DNA from: Corynebacterium confusum
GTDB lineage: Bacteria; Actinomycetota; Actinomycetes; Mycobacteriales; Mycobacteriaceae
Assembly: GCF_030408715.1 (NCBI RefSeq)
Contig: NZ_CP047202.1
Coordinates: 2,151,907 to 2,215,906 of the forward strand
Reading direction: 5' to 3'
Length of the DNA stretch: 64,000 bases
This document shows positions 35,805 to 45,217 of the stretch, one piece after another. How positions within the stretch are numbered: the stretch's first letter is position 1; each line of letters starts with the position of its first letter. A program made the translations under genes and the position numbers. The notes below the pieces were generated by a model. It made no database searches and was not told the origin of the DNA. It was given only the letters and a program-made list of their open reading frames with translations.

Positions 35805-37166
35805 ATGACTGAAAACATTTCCACACAGCAAGCACTCGAATTCGTCACCGGCGACCGCGAGCAGATTTTTAAGCAGCTTTCCGAGCTGGTCGGCTTCAAC
35901 TCCGTCCACGGGGATCCGGAGCTTAAGGACCAGACCGAAAAGGCCGCCGCCTGGGCCGCCAACGCCCTGCGCGAACTGGGCGCCGAGGTGGAAGAGATTG
36001 CCGCGGTGGACGGCTCCACCGCCGTGGTGGGCACCCGCGCCGGCAAGGAGGGCGCGCCGACGGTGCTGCTCTACTCCCACTCCGACGTCGTGCCGGCCGG
36101 TGACCCCGCCGGCTGGGACTCCGATCCCTTCACCCTGACCGAGCGCGACGGCCGCTGGTACGGCCGCGGCGCCGCGGATTGCAAGGGCAACGTCGCCATG
36201 CACCTGGCGGCCCTGCGCGCCGTCGAGGCCCTGGGCGGGACCGACCTGAACCTGAAGTTCCTCATCGAAGGCTCCGAAGAGCAGGGCGGCGAGGGCCTGT
36301 CCCACCTCATCGAGACCCGCCCGGAGCTCTTTGCCGCCGACGCCATCATGATCGCCGACGCCGGCAACGTGAAGGTCGGCCAGCCGACGCTGACGACCTC
36401 CCTGCGCGGCGGCGGCCAGATCGTAGTCCGCGTGGACACGCTGTCCTCCCCGGTGCACTCCGGCCAGTTCGGCGGCGCCGCCCCGGACGCGGTCAAGGCC
36501 CTGATGCGCGCCATCGACTCTCTCAGCGACGAGCAGGGCCGCCTGGTCATCGACGGCGTCGACACCCGCGCCAAGTGGAAGGGTCGGGAGTACTCCCGCG
36601 AGGACTACCGCGCGGACGCGCAGCTGCTGGACGGCGTGAAGATCCTGGGCGATGAGACCGACGCCGTGGCCGACTTCCTCTGGGCCCGGCCGGCCGTGAG
36701 CGTGACCGGCTTTACCTCCACCCCGGTCACTGAGGCCGTCAACGCCGTGCCCGCTACCGCGCAGGCCAACCTGAACGTGCGCGTGCCTGCCGATATGGAC
36801 CCGCGCGAGGTCATCGACGGCATCGTCAGCCACCTTAAGGCTCATACCCCGTGGGGCGCGCACGTAAGCTGCGAGGTCCCGGAGGTCAACCGCGGGTTCA
36901 CCACCGATCCGACCAAGCCGGCCCTGGCCACCCTGGGCGAGTGCCTGGGGGCCGCCTATGGCGCGGAAGTCGCCCAGGTCGGCATGGGCGGTTCCATCCC
37001 GCTGACCGTGGAGCTGCAGGAGGCCCACCCGAACGCGGAGATCGCGCTGTACGGCGTCGAGGATCCGCAGGCGGCCATCCACTCCGCCAACGAGTCCGTG
37101 GACCCGACGGAAATCGAGCGCATCGCCACCGCCGAGGCGCTTTTCCTCTTGCGCTACGGCAAATAA
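35805..37166 (+). CDS. M20-family metallodipeptidase
   Basis: 453 aa. The metal-site motifs are LLYSHSDVVPAGD (His-x-Asp), YGRGAADCKGN (bridging Asp), IEGSEEQGGEG (catalytic Glu-Glu), and, in the C-terminal part, AEVAQVGMGGSIPL and AAIHSANESVD with the last zinc His. The dimerisation domain occupies roughly residues 190-340. The family cleaves dipeptides or N-acyl amino acids in the cytoplasm. Divergence from an OPT peptide transporter supports a dipeptidase role. A TAGTTT box ends 7 bases before the ATG, while AGAGGG also offers a ribosome-binding site, so either leaderless or normal initiation is possible. Confidence 0.88.
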   Translation: MTENISTQQALEFVTGDREQIFKQLSELVGFNSVHGDPELKDQTEKAAAWAANALRELGAEVEEIAAVDGSTAVVGTRAGKEGAPTVLLYSHSDVVPAGDPAGWDSDPFTLTERDGRWYGRGAADCKGNVAMHLAALRAVEALGGTDLNLKFLIEGSEEQGGEGLSHLIETRPELFAADAIMIADAGNVKVGQPTLTTSLRGGGQIVVRVDTLSSPVHSGQFGGAAPDAVKALMRAIDSLSDEQGRLVIDGVDTRAKWKGREYSREDYRADAQLLDGVKILGDETDAVADFLWARPAVSVTGFTSTPVTEAVNAVPATAQANLNVRVPADMDPREVIDGIVSHLKAHTPWGAHVSCEVPEVNRGFTTDPTKPALATLGECLGAAYGAEVAQVGMGGSIPLTVELQEAHPNAEIALYGVEDPQAAIHSANESVDPTEIERIATAEALFLLRYGK

Positions 37167-37482
37167 TCCCCGGCTGGCGCCGCCAACTGACCCCATATAA
37201 TACTGAGCGGAAAAATTTAGGTTTAAAATCCAGCACTTTAACGGTAAAGTGGGCAAACGTTGGCCGCGCCATTCATGACGCCGCCTCAACGCTGGACGCT
37301 CCCGCCTGGTGGTGTCGCTTGTGTTTCTCAGTGAAAATCAAATCGGTTCCGCCGCCATCCTCAAGCGCGGCGAATGAGTGCAGACTGCCGCTGGGGCAGC
37401 ACCGTTGTGCGTCGACATGGACCCTTTCCTCGCGGCACCCTGTCCTATCCGCGACTTACACGTAGGGAGCACTCGTCTCACC
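37167..37482 (+). other. intergenic leader of the mrp operon
   Basis: About 315 bases before mrpA. An A/T-rich patch lies near 37205-37250 (AAAAATTTAGGTTTAAAAT), which probably carries the operon promoter, followed by a G/C-rich part with TAGGGAG 13 bases before the GTG. An open frame in phase with mrpA extends back to 37378, but the residues before 37483 do not look like Mrp sequence. No RNA gene was recognised. Confidence 0.4.
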
Positions 37483-40400
37483 GTGCTGATTCTGCTTTGC
37501 GCACTGCTAATCGCCTCGATCAGTGCGCCTATCCTCATTCACTATCTGGGTAGACCCGCGTTCGGTTTGCTCGCCCTCGTCCCCGGCGCCGGCTTCGTGT
37601 GGGTGCTCAGCCTCTTTGCTAACGGGACGTTTAAAAACGGCGGTTCCGTCGACGTCACCGTCGAATGGATGCCCGCCGCGCACCTAGCCTTCGACTTACG
37701 CCTGGACTCCCTAGCCGGGCTGTTCAGCCTGATCGTGCTGGGCGTGGGCGCGCTGGTCCTGGTCTACTGCTGGGGTTATTTCGACCAAACGCCGCGCCGC
37801 CTCTCGATGTTCGGCGCGCAGATGGTCGCCTTCGCCACCGCCATGTTCGGCCTGGTGGCCTCCGACTCCATGCTGCTGATGTACGTCTTCTGGGAGATCA
37901 CCTCCCTGCTGTCGTTCCTGCTGGTCTCCTACTACGGCGAGCGCGCTTCCTCGCGCCGCGCCGCCCAGCAGGCGCTCATGGTCACCGTGCTGGGCGGGCT
38001 GGCCATGCTGGTCGGCATCATCCTCTTCGGCCGGCAGACCGGCATCTGGCGCTTCTCGGAGATCTCCGGGTTCGAGCAGATCGAGCTGACCCCGTACATC
38101 ACCGCGGCCATCGTGCTGATGCTCTTCGGCGCGCTGACCAAGTCCGCCATCGCCCCGGCGCACTTCTGGCTGCCGGGGGCTATGGCCGCGCCGACGCCGG
38201 TCTCTGCCTACCTGCACTCCGCGGCCATGGTCAAGGCCGGCATCTACCTGGTCGCCCGCCTGGCCCCGGACCTGCAGGTAGTAGACACCTGGCACCTGGT
38301 CATCATCCCGCTGGGCGTTATCACCATGCTGCTGGGCGGCTGGATGGCGCTGAAGCAGAAAGACCTCAAGCTCATCCTGGCCTACGGCACGGTCTCCCAG
38401 CTGGGCTTTATCACCGCCGTGGTGGCCATCGGCTCCCGGGAAGCCATGCTGGCCGGCCTGGCGCTGACCTTTGCCCACTCGCTGTTTAAGGCGCCACTGT
38501 TCATGGTGGTCGGCGCCATCGACCACACCGCCGGCACCCGCGACATCAACGAGCTGTCCGGCCTGGGCCGCCGCCACCCGGCGGTCTACGGCCTGGCGAT
38601 CGTCTCCGCGCTGTCCATGGCCGGCATCCCGCCGCTTTTGGGGTTCGTGACCAAGGAGGCGGTCATCGAGTCCGTCATGCACGAGCAGCTGCTCGTCGGC
38701 ATGCCGCGCAACATGCTGCTGGTCGGCGTGGTCTTAGGCTCCATCCTGACCATGGCCTACGCGCTGCGCTTCCTCTGGGGCGCTTTCGCCACCAAGCCGG
38801 CCAGCCACCCGACCGGCGGCGGCACCTCCGAGGCGGTGGAGAACATGCACGCCATCGGGCCCATGCTCTGGTTCCCACCGGCCGCGCTGACCGCCTGCAC
38901 GGTGGCCTTCGGCGTCTTCCCGCGCCCGCTGTCGGATCTCATCAACCAGCACCTGGACAACGTCTACGGCGCGGACTCGGAGGCGACCTACCTGGCGCTG
39001 TGGCACGGCTTCAACCTGCCCCTGGCCATCTCCGCGCTGATCATCGTCTGCGGTGTCGCCATGCACTGGCAGCGCGGCGTGTTCGCCAAGGCCCAGCTGG
39101 AGCACCCGGCCCTGGGCTCGGCCGACGTGGCTTACGATGCCACCATCGACGGCATCCGCAACCTGTCGCTGCGCACCACCGCCTTCACCCACCGCGGCTC
39201 CCTGCAGATGAACCTGACCATCATCTTCGCCTGCCTCATGCTGCTTCCGGCGGCCGCGATCGTCTCCGGCGGCCTCAACGACGTGCGCATGGTCGTGGCG
39301 GCAAGCCCCTGGCAGGCCATCGCCGCCATCATCATGATCGTCGCGGCCATCGCGGCGACCGTCACGCACAACCGCCTGTCGGCCGTGCTGATCGTCGGCG
39401 TGTCCGGCTACGGGCTCTCCGCCATCTTCGCCCTGCAGGGCGCGCCGGACCTGGGCCTGACCCAGCTACTGGTCGAGACCCTCATCGTGGTGCTGTTCAT
39501 GCTGGTGCTGCGCAAGATGCCGGCCAACGTCGAGTGGCGCCAGGGACCCCAGCTCAACCGGCTGCGGGCCTGGCTGTCGGTGGGCGTGGGCCTGACCGTG
39601 ACCATCGTGGCCATGTTCGCCATCAACTCCCGCACCGCGGATCCCATCTCCGATCCCATGCCGGAGCTGGCCAAGGAGATCGGCCACGGCGCGAACGCCG
39701 TCAACGTCCTCCTGGTCGACATGCGCGCCTGGGACACCATGGGCGAAATCACCGTGCTGGTCATCGCCGCCATCGGCGTGGCCTCCCTGATTTTCCGCAC
39801 CCAGTCCTTCGAGCGCGACTCCCGCCGCCCGACGCTGCGGGTGACCGGCCGGCGCTGGCTGGCCGCGGAGGTCGAGACCGAGCAGGCCCTGAACCGCTCG
39901 CTCATGATCGATGTCTCCACCCGCATCCTCTTCCCGCTGATGATGGCCCTGAGCTTCTACTTCTTCTTCGCCGGGCATAATGCCCCGGGCGGCGGCTTTG
40001 CCGGCGGCCTGGTCGCCGCGCTGGCGCTCACACTGCGCTACCTGGCCGGCGGCCGCGAGGAACTGGAGGAGGCCCTCCCGGTCGACCCGGGCCGACTCAT
40101 GGCCACGGGCCTGTTCGCCTCCCTGGCCGCGGCCATCGTGCCGATGTTCTTCGGCCGCCCGCCGCTGGCCTCGGCCTACGGCTCCCTGGACATCCCACTC
40201 ATCGGCAGCGTGTCCTTCCCCTCAGCGCTGGTCTTCGACGTGGGCGTCTACCTGATCGTCATCGGGCTCATCCTGTTCATCCTCTTCTCCCTGGGCGGCA
40301 AGCTCGACGAGGAGGAAGAGGTCCGTAAGCAGCGCGCCCGCGACCGGGCCCGCTCGCTGGCCCGCCGCCAACGCCAACGCGAAAACGCAAAGAACAAGAA

Positions 40401-40494
40401 GGCCGCGGCGGCCCGCGCCCAACCGGCCAAGGCGGCGCACCACCAGTCGACCGCCAACGACATCACCAACCGATCCACCGGAAAGGAGAAATAA
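37483..40494 (+). CDS. mrpA: Mrp antiporter subunit A (MnhA-MnhB fused form)
   Basis: 1003 aa from GTG 37483; the membrane protein proper starts LILLCALLIASISAPIL. It is the large subunit of the multi-subunit Na+(K+)/H+ antiporter, homologous to complex I NuoL: LLMYVFWEITSLLSFLL with the key Glu, ALTKSAIAPAHFWLPGAMAAPTPVSAYLHSAAMVKAG (split signature near residues 220-260) with the conserved Lys, and LTFAHSLFKAPLFM. The C-terminal 200 residues contain the MnhB part (FFAGHNAPGGGFAGGL), so a separate mrpB is absent, as usual in actinobacteria. The tail is highly basic. First gene of mrpACDEFG. Confidence 0.93.
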   Translation: MLILLCALLIASISAPILIHYLGRPAFGLLALVPGAGFVWVLSLFANGTFKNGGSVDVTVEWMPAAHLAFDLRLDSLAGLFSLIVLGVGALVLVYCWGYFDQTPRRLSMFGAQMVAFATAMFGLVASDSMLLMYVFWEITSLLSFLLVSYYGERASSRRAAQQALMVTVLGGLAMLVGIILFGRQTGIWRFSEISGFEQIELTPYITAAIVLMLFGALTKSAIAPAHFWLPGAMAAPTPVSAYLHSAAMVKAGIYLVARLAPDLQVVDTWHLVIIPLGVITMLLGGWMALKQKDLKLILAYGTVSQLGFITAVVAIGSREAMLAGLALTFAHSLFKAPLFMVVGAIDHTAGTRDINELSGLGRRHPAVYGLAIVSALSMAGIPPLLGFVTKEAVIESVMHEQLLVGMPRNMLLVGVVLGSILTMAYALRFLWGAFATKPASHPTGGGTSEAVENMHAIGPMLWFPPAALTACTVAFGVFPRPLSDLINQHLDNVYGADSEATYLALWHGFNLPLAISALIIVCGVAMHWQRGVFAKAQLEHPALGSADVAYDATIDGIRNLSLRTTAFTHRGSLQMNLTIIFACLMLLPAAAIVSGGLNDVRMVVAASPWQAIAAIIMIVAAIAATVTHNRLSAVLIVGVSGYGLSAIFALQGAPDLGLTQLLVETLIVVLFMLVLRKMPANVEWRQGPQLNRLRAWLSVGVGLTVTIVAMFAINSRTADPISDPMPELAKEIGHGANAVNVLLVDMRAWDTMGEITVLVIAAIGVASLIFRTQSFERDSRRPTLRVTGRRWLAAEVETEQALNRSLMIDVSTRILFPLMMALSFYFFFAGHNAPGGGFAGGLVAALALTLRYLAGGREELEEALPVDPGRLMATGLFASLAAAIVPMFFGRPPLASAYGSLDIPLIGSVSFPSALVFDVGVYLIVIGLILFILFSLGGKLDEEEEVRKQRARDRARSLARRQRQRENAKNKKAAAARAQPAKAAHHQSTANDITNRSTGKEK

Positions 40495-40995
40495 ATGGAA
40501 GCGAACCTGTTCTTGCTGCTCGCCACAGGCGTGCTGATCTCCGCCGGCGTCTACCTCCTACTCGACCGCGCCATGACCAAGATGATGCTAGGCCTGCTGC
40601 TCATCGGCAACGGCGCCAACCTGCTCATCCTGCAGGCCGGTGGTTCGGCTGGCTCCCCGCCGGTGATGGGCCGCGAATCCGCCCAATACGGCGAGAAGAT
40701 CGCCGACCCGCTGGCGCAGGCGATGATCCTGACCGCCATCGTGATTTCCATGGCCATGACGGCCTTCATCCTCACCCTGGCCTACCGCCAGTACCGCTAC
40801 CGCACCGCCGACGTCATTGAGGACGACGCGGAGGATGCCGCCATCGCCAAGATCGCCGCCCGCCCGGGTAACGCGGCGGCCGCGCCGGACCACGACGCCT
40901 CCGACGACCCAACCACCGGCCGCGCCACCAAGCACGGCGACCAATTCGGCCCGAAGTTCTTCGAGGAGCCCGTGAAGGGGGCCAAGGATGAGTGA
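40495..40995 (+). CDS. mrpC: Mrp antiporter subunit C
   Basis: 166 aa, starting directly after the mrpA stop with AAAGGAG upstream. It has three membrane segments of the NuoK type (LFLLLATGVLISAGVYLLL, MLGLLLIGNGANLLIL, QAMILTAIVISMAMTAFIL) and the characteristic DPLAQAMILTAIVI motif. A charged, probably cytoplasmic tail of about 60 residues follows, longer than in Bacillus MrpC. Its 3' end overlaps mrpD by 8 bases. Confidence 0.92.
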   Translation: MEANLFLLLATGVLISAGVYLLLDRAMTKMMLGLLLIGNGANLLILQAGGSAGSPPVMGRESAQYGEKIADPLAQAMILTAIVISMAMTAFILTLAYRQYRYRTADVIEDDAEDAAIAKIAARPGNAAAAPDHDASDDPTTGRATKHGDQFGPKFFEEPVKGAKDE

Positions 40996-42748
40996 GACTT
41001 TCCAGGCCATAGTCGACTGGGCCCTGCCGAATATGGGCTACATCATTCCGCTGCCCATTTTGATCCCGGCCCTGGCCGCCGCGGCCGCGATGATGTTCGC
41101 CAAGAAGCCCGGCGTCCAGCGCCAGATCGCGTTCTTCTCCCTACTGGTGACAGCCGCGGTGAACGCGGTGCTCATCATCGTCGCCGACGCGGAGGGCATC
41201 CAGACCGTCCAGATCGGCGGCTGGGACGCGCCCGTGGGCATCACGCTGGCCGCGGACCGGCTGGCCTCGGTGATGCTCTTTACCTCCTCCATCGTGCTTT
41301 TCAGCGTGATGTGGTACGCCATCTCCCAGGGCGTGCGCGACGGCTCCAAGGACGAGCCGGTGGCGGTCTTCCTGCCGACCTATATGTTGCTGACCATGGG
41401 CGTGAACGTCTCCTTCCTGGCCGGCGACCTGTTCAACCTTTACGTCGGCTTCGAGATCTTCCTGGTGGCCTCCTACGTGCTGCTGACCCTGGGCGCCTCG
41501 CCCGGCCGCGTGCGCGCCGGCGTGGGTTACGTGATGGTTTCCATGGCGTCGTCGATGATCTTCCTCTTCGGCATCGGCATGGTCTACGCCTCCGTGGGCA
41601 CGGTCAACCTGGCCCAGATCGGCATGCGCATGGAGGACATCCCGGCCGGCACGCAGACCGCCATCTACGGCGTGTTGCTCATCGCCTTTGCGATTAAGGC
41701 CGCCATCGTCCCGCTGGACGCCTGGCTGCCGGACTCCTACCCCACCGCCCCGTCGCTGGTGACCGCGGTCTTCGCGGGCCTTCTGACCAAGGTCGGCGTC
41801 TACGCGATTATCCGCATGCGCACCACGGTGTTTACCGACGGGCGCCTGGACACCCTGCTGATGTGGGTCGCCCTGGCCACCATGGTGCTGGGTATTCTGG
41901 GCGCTATCGCCCAAAGCGATATCAAGCGTCTGCTGTCATTTACCCTGGTCAGCCACATCGGCTACATGATCTTCGGCGTGGCCCTCGGCACCGCCCAGGG
42001 CCTGTCCGGCGCGATCTTCTACGCGGTCCACCACATTCTGGTGCAGACCTCCCTGTTCCTGGTGGTCGGCCTCATCGAGCGCCAGGCCGGCACGTCTTCG
42101 CTGCGCCGGCTGGGCTCGCTTATCTACTCGGCCCCGCTGATTGCCATTCTGTACTTCATCCCGGCGGTCAACCTAGGCGGCATCCCGCCGTTCTCCGGCT
42201 TCATGGGCAAGATCCTGCTCCTGCAGGCCGGCGCGAACGAGGGCTCCTGGCTGTCCTGGGTACTCATCGCCGGCGCCGTGATCACCTCCCTGCTGACCCT
42301 GTACGTGATGATGCTGGTCTGGTCCAAGGGCTTCCTGCGCGACCGCGCCGATGCCCCGGAGGGCAACGTGGCCATGGCCCGTCCCTCCCCGCTGGGCGAT
42401 ATCACCGACGAGGTCGCCTACTCCGACCGCGAGGACGTCGGCAAGCTGCCGCTGGGCATGGTCGGCTCCACCGCGCTGCTGGTGGCCGCCTCCACGGCAA
42501 TCACTTTCCTGGCCGGCCCGATCTCCGGGATCACCTCGCGCGCCGCCGAGTCGGCGCAGGACACCTCGATCTACCAGTACGCAGTGCTGGGCGACAACGC
42601 GGACAACCCGACCCGGCACCTGGACCAGCGCGAGCGCTACCGCGGCGGCCAGGATTCCCTGGAATCGCGCACGCACCCGCTGCCCGAGCCGGAGCCGGGG
42701 ATTGCCACCAGCCCGAACGACATCGACGAGTCGGAGGAGGAAGAGTAA
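40988..42748 (+). CDS. mrpD: Mrp antiporter subunit D
   Basis: 586 aa, NuoM/NuoN-like proton-pathway subunit. Seen are LFNLYVGFEIFLVASYVLL with the conserved Glu, FAIKAAIVPLDAWLPDSYPTAPSLVTAVFAGLLTKVGVYA (Lys in helix 7, region near residue 230-270), LLSFTLVSHIGYMIFG, and AVNLGGIPPFSGFMGKI. About 14 hydrophobic segments are followed by a charged tail of about 70 residues ending EESEEEE-like. Translation overlaps mrpC and abuts mrpE. Confidence 0.93.
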   Translation: MSETFQAIVDWALPNMGYIIPLPILIPALAAAAAMMFAKKPGVQRQIAFFSLLVTAAVNAVLIIVADAEGIQTVQIGGWDAPVGITLAADRLASVMLFTSSIVLFSVMWYAISQGVRDGSKDEPVAVFLPTYMLLTMGVNVSFLAGDLFNLYVGFEIFLVASYVLLTLGASPGRVRAGVGYVMVSMASSMIFLFGIGMVYASVGTVNLAQIGMRMEDIPAGTQTAIYGVLLIAFAIKAAIVPLDAWLPDSYPTAPSLVTAVFAGLLTKVGVYAIIRMRTTVFTDGRLDTLLMWVALATMVLGILGAIAQSDIKRLLSFTLVSHIGYMIFGVALGTAQGLSGAIFYAVHHILVQTSLFLVVGLIERQAGTSSLRRLGSLIYSAPLIAILYFIPAVNLGGIPPFSGFMGKILLLQAGANEGSWLSWVLIAGAVITSLLTLYVMMLVWSKGFLRDRADAPEGNVAMARPSPLGDITDEVAYSDREDVGKLPLGMVGSTALLVAASTAITFLAGPISGITSRAAESAQDTSIYQYAVLGDNADNPTRHLDQRERYRGGQDSLESRTHPLPEPEPGIATSPNDIDESEEEE

Positions 42749-43288
42749 ATGACTCATCCCACCAAACCCACCTTTTCCCGCCGGCTCAGCTACCGCTTCC
42801 GCCCGGGCTTCCTGCTGGCTATCACCGTCATGTGGGTGCTGCTCATGGGCGAGGTCTCCATCGCCAACATCGTCGCCGGAATCGGCGTCGGGCTGATCAT
42901 CATGGTGATTTTCCCGCTGCCGGCGATGCCCATCAACGGCCTGTCGGTATCCTGGGGCAGGCTTTTTAAGTACGCCTTCACCTGGACCGGGGAGCTCTTC
43001 CAGGCCTCGCTGAAGGTCGGTTGGTTGGGCGTGCGCCCCCAGCCGAAGCCGCGCAGCGCCATCCTGAACGTCCCCATGCGCGTGGAGAGCGAATTCGTTC
43101 TATCCTTTGCGGTGATGCTCTACAACCTGCAGCCGGGTGGCACGATCACGGATATCGACATCGCCAACCGCATGCTGACCGCCCACGTCCTGGACGCGGA
43201 CACGGACGCCGACATCGCGCGCGAGATCGACAACATCCGCAAGCTGGAGGCGCACATGATCGATATCTTTGAAAGGAAGGTGCGCTAG
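42749..43288 (+). CDS. mrpE: Mrp antiporter subunit E
   Basis: 179 aa starting right after the mrpD stop. Two close hydrophobic segments near the N-terminus (PGFLLAITVMWVLLMGEVSIANIVAG and LIIMVIFPLPA) and a soluble C-terminal domain with the MnhE features VPMRVESEFVLSFAVMLYNLQPG. MrpE is needed for assembly of the complex. Its stop abuts mrpF. Confidence 0.92.
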   Translation: MTHPTKPTFSRRLSYRFRPGFLLAITVMWVLLMGEVSIANIVAGIGVGLIIMVIFPLPAMPINGLSVSWGRLFKYAFTWTGELFQASLKVGWLGVRPQPKPRSAILNVPMRVESEFVLSFAVMLYNLQPGGTITDIDIANRMLTAHVLDADTDADIAREIDNIRKLEAHMIDIFERKVR

Positions 43289-43564
43289 ATGGACCCGACA
43301 ATCTACAACATCGTCTTGGCGGGCGCCGCCGTGCTGTTCATGGCCGCATTCCTGATGACCACCTGGCGGATCATCGTCGGCCCGAACTCCATGGACCGGC
43401 TCATCGGCATGGACGGCTTCGTCGCCATGTTCCAGTGCGCCATGGCGGTCTATATTTGCTGGACGCTGAATACCACCGTGGTCAACTCCATGCTGGTCGT
43501 GGCCCTGCTGGGATTCATTTCCACGGTCTCAGTCACGCGCTTTAGGAAGAGGGATAACCAGTGA
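43289..43564 (+). CDS. mrpF: Mrp antiporter subunit F
   Basis: 91 aa with three membrane segments and the MnhF signature TTWRIIVGPNSMDRLIGMDGF between the first and second. AAAGGAAGG precedes the start. The stop overlaps mrpG by 4 bases. Confidence 0.92.
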   Translation: MDPTIYNIVLAGAAVLFMAAFLMTTWRIIVGPNSMDRLIGMDGFVAMFQCAMAVYICWTLNTTVVNSMLVVALLGFISTVSVTRFRKRDNQ

Positions 43565-43941
43565 CTTATTCGCTCATCGCCGATATTGTCTCGCTCATCC
43601 TCATCGTCTGCGGCGCGCTGCTGGTCTTCTCCGCGGCCGTGGGCGTGGTGCGCTACAAGGACACCATGTCCCGCGTTCACTTCGTGACCAAGCCCCAGAC
43701 CGTGGGGCTCATCCTGACCATGCTGGGCGCTCTCATTAGGGTGACCGGCTCCGAGACCTTCGGGGTCGCGGAGCGCGGAGACCTCGGCATGCTCTTCCTG
43801 CTGGTACTCTTTGCGATGATGACCAGTCCCGTTACCGCGCAGCGCATGTCCCGTATTGCCCGGCGTGAGGGTCTGTACGGAAAGGAAGACGATATGACGC
43901 GCAACGACCGACCGGCAGGCAAATCCATGCGCCGGAAGTAG
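43561..43941 (+). CDS. mrpG: Mrp antiporter subunit G
   Basis: 126 aa with three membrane segments. It carries the MnhG motif GVVRYKDTMSRVHFVTKPQTVGLILTM in two parts (YKDTMSRVHFVTKPQT) and ends with a basic tail (MTRNDRPAGKSMRRK). It closes the mrpACDEFG operon, which exports Na+ or other cations in exchange for protons and supports pH and salt homeostasis. The GT87 gene starts 13 bases later and may be read through. Confidence 0.92.
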   Translation: MTYSLIADIVSLILIVCGALLVFSAAVGVVRYKDTMSRVHFVTKPQTVGLILTMLGALIRVTGSETFGVAERGDLGMLFLLVLFAMMTSPVTAQRMSRIARREGLYGKEDDMTRNDRPAGKSMRRK

Positions 43942-43954
43942 CAGGCACGCCACC

Positions 43955-45217
43955 GTGAAGAAAATCTACGGTCTGCACACCGTCGGGCTGGTTTTCGTGG
44001 CCCTGACCTGGTGGGCCTGGCACCAAATCGCCCCGGTGCGGGAGCAATCCGCCTTCGTGTGGCGGATGCCCCTGGACCTGGCGATCTACCTCAAAGGCGG
44101 TGCGGAGGTCGCCCAGGGGCAGCCGCTCTACGACGGCCCGCTTGTTTTTGATCTCCCCTTCACTTATCCCCCGTTCGCCGGCGTCGTCTTCGCCGGCCTC
44201 GATCCCTTAAGCGACAACGCGACCATGGCGCTGTGGCACGGCGCGACCTTCCTGGCGCTCTTTGCCGTTGTCGCCCTGGCACTGCGGGAGCGCGGCCTGC
44301 GGCTGGGGGTGCTCGGGGTTGTCGTTTTCTTGGTATTCACCCTGACCACCGTCAACCTGGAGCCCATCCACGGCACGGCCTTCTACGGCCAGATCAACGT
44401 CTTCTTGATGTTTCTGGTCGCGCTCGATTTCCTGCCGCGGAAGTTCCGTCTGGCCGGGATCGGCACCGGCCTGGCCGCCGGTCTGAAGCTCACCCCGGCG
44501 TATATGGGCCTGATTTTTGTCATCCAGCGCCGCTGGTGGCACGCGGTAATCTGCGTGCTGACCTTCCTGACCACCGTGGTGGTGGGCCTGGCGGTGGTAG
44601 GCGACGGCATGCGCTTTTGGGCCGAGTCGATGTTCGAGTCCTCGCGCGTGGGCGCGCACACCAACCCGGGTGCGCAGGCGCTGCGCTCGGTGCTGGAGCG
44701 CGCCTTCGGCGTGGCCGGCGGGCCGGTCTGGCTGGGCGTTGTCGTGGTCGTCTTCGTGCTGACCTGCGCCGCGGTCTACCTGGCCAGCCGCAGCGGGAAC
44801 AACACGCTGGCGCTGGCCTTTACGGGCTTGAGCTCCTGCCTGGTCTCCCCGTTTAGCTGGTACCACCACTTCGTCTGGGTGGTGCCGCTGAGCATCGGCT
44901 TTTTCGCCTGGATCAACCAGACCCTGGGCCGCAAGTTGCGCGGCACCGTCCTGCGCGAGCAGGTAGTCGGGCTGGTCTCCGTCGCCGGGCTCTGCCTGGT
45001 CCTGGCCCCGTTCGTGGGGCAGCGCAGCTTCCCCTGGTTTGCTTACCGCACCCTGGACGGGCTGGAGGGCACCTGGCCTGCGCTGGTGTTTTCCTGCTCG
45101 CCCATCGTCTTCATGCTGGTCTACGTCATCTACCGGCTCATCCCGCGCGCCCAGGTCGACGAGGGCCCAGACACCCAGGACCTGCCCGTGGTCACCGGCC
45201 GGCACCGCGCGGTCTAG
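43955..45217 (+). CDS. GT87-family polyprenyl-phosphate-dependent glycosyltransferase
   Basis: 420 aa from a GTG; about 10 membrane segments. The first outside loop has [24 protein letters not shown] in two pieces (DLAIYLKGG and GQPLYDG), the Asp-containing catalytic region of GT87 (DUF2029) mannosyl- and arabinosyltransferases of actinobacteria. Further features are [17 protein letters not shown], typical of the family, and [11 protein letters not shown] near residue 300. Such enzymes use polyprenyl-phosphate sugars to build lipoarabinomannan, phosphatidylinositol mannosides or arabinogalactan. Which acceptor this one uses cannot be told from sequence. Its last four bases overlap the convergent glutamate-cysteine ligase gene. 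Confidence 0.82.
   Translation: MKKIYGLHTVGLVFVALTWWAWHQIAPVREQSAFVWRMPLDLAIYLKGGAEVAQGQPLYDGPLVFDLPFTYPPFAGVVFAGLDPLSDNATMALWHGATFLALFAVVALALRERGLRLGVLGVVVFLVFTLTTVNLEPIHGTAFYGQINVFLMFLVALDFLPRKFRLAGIGTGLAAGLKLTPAYMGLIFVIQRRWWHAVICVLTFLTTVVVGLAVVGDGMRFWAESMFESSRVGAHTNPGAQALRSVLERAFGVAGGPVWLGVVVVVFVLTCAAVYLASRSGNNTLALAFTGLSSCLVSPFSWYHHFVWVVPLSIGFFAWINQTLGRKLRGTVLREQVVGLVSVAGLCLVLAPFVGQRSFPWFAYRTLDGLEGTWPALVFSCSPIVFMLVYVIYRLIPRAQVDEGPDTQDLPVVTGRHRAV

Noticed and set aside
37378..37482. Extended N-terminus of MrpA
   Set aside because: These 35 codons are not membrane-like and do not resemble Mrp sequence; GTG 37483 gives the expected start.
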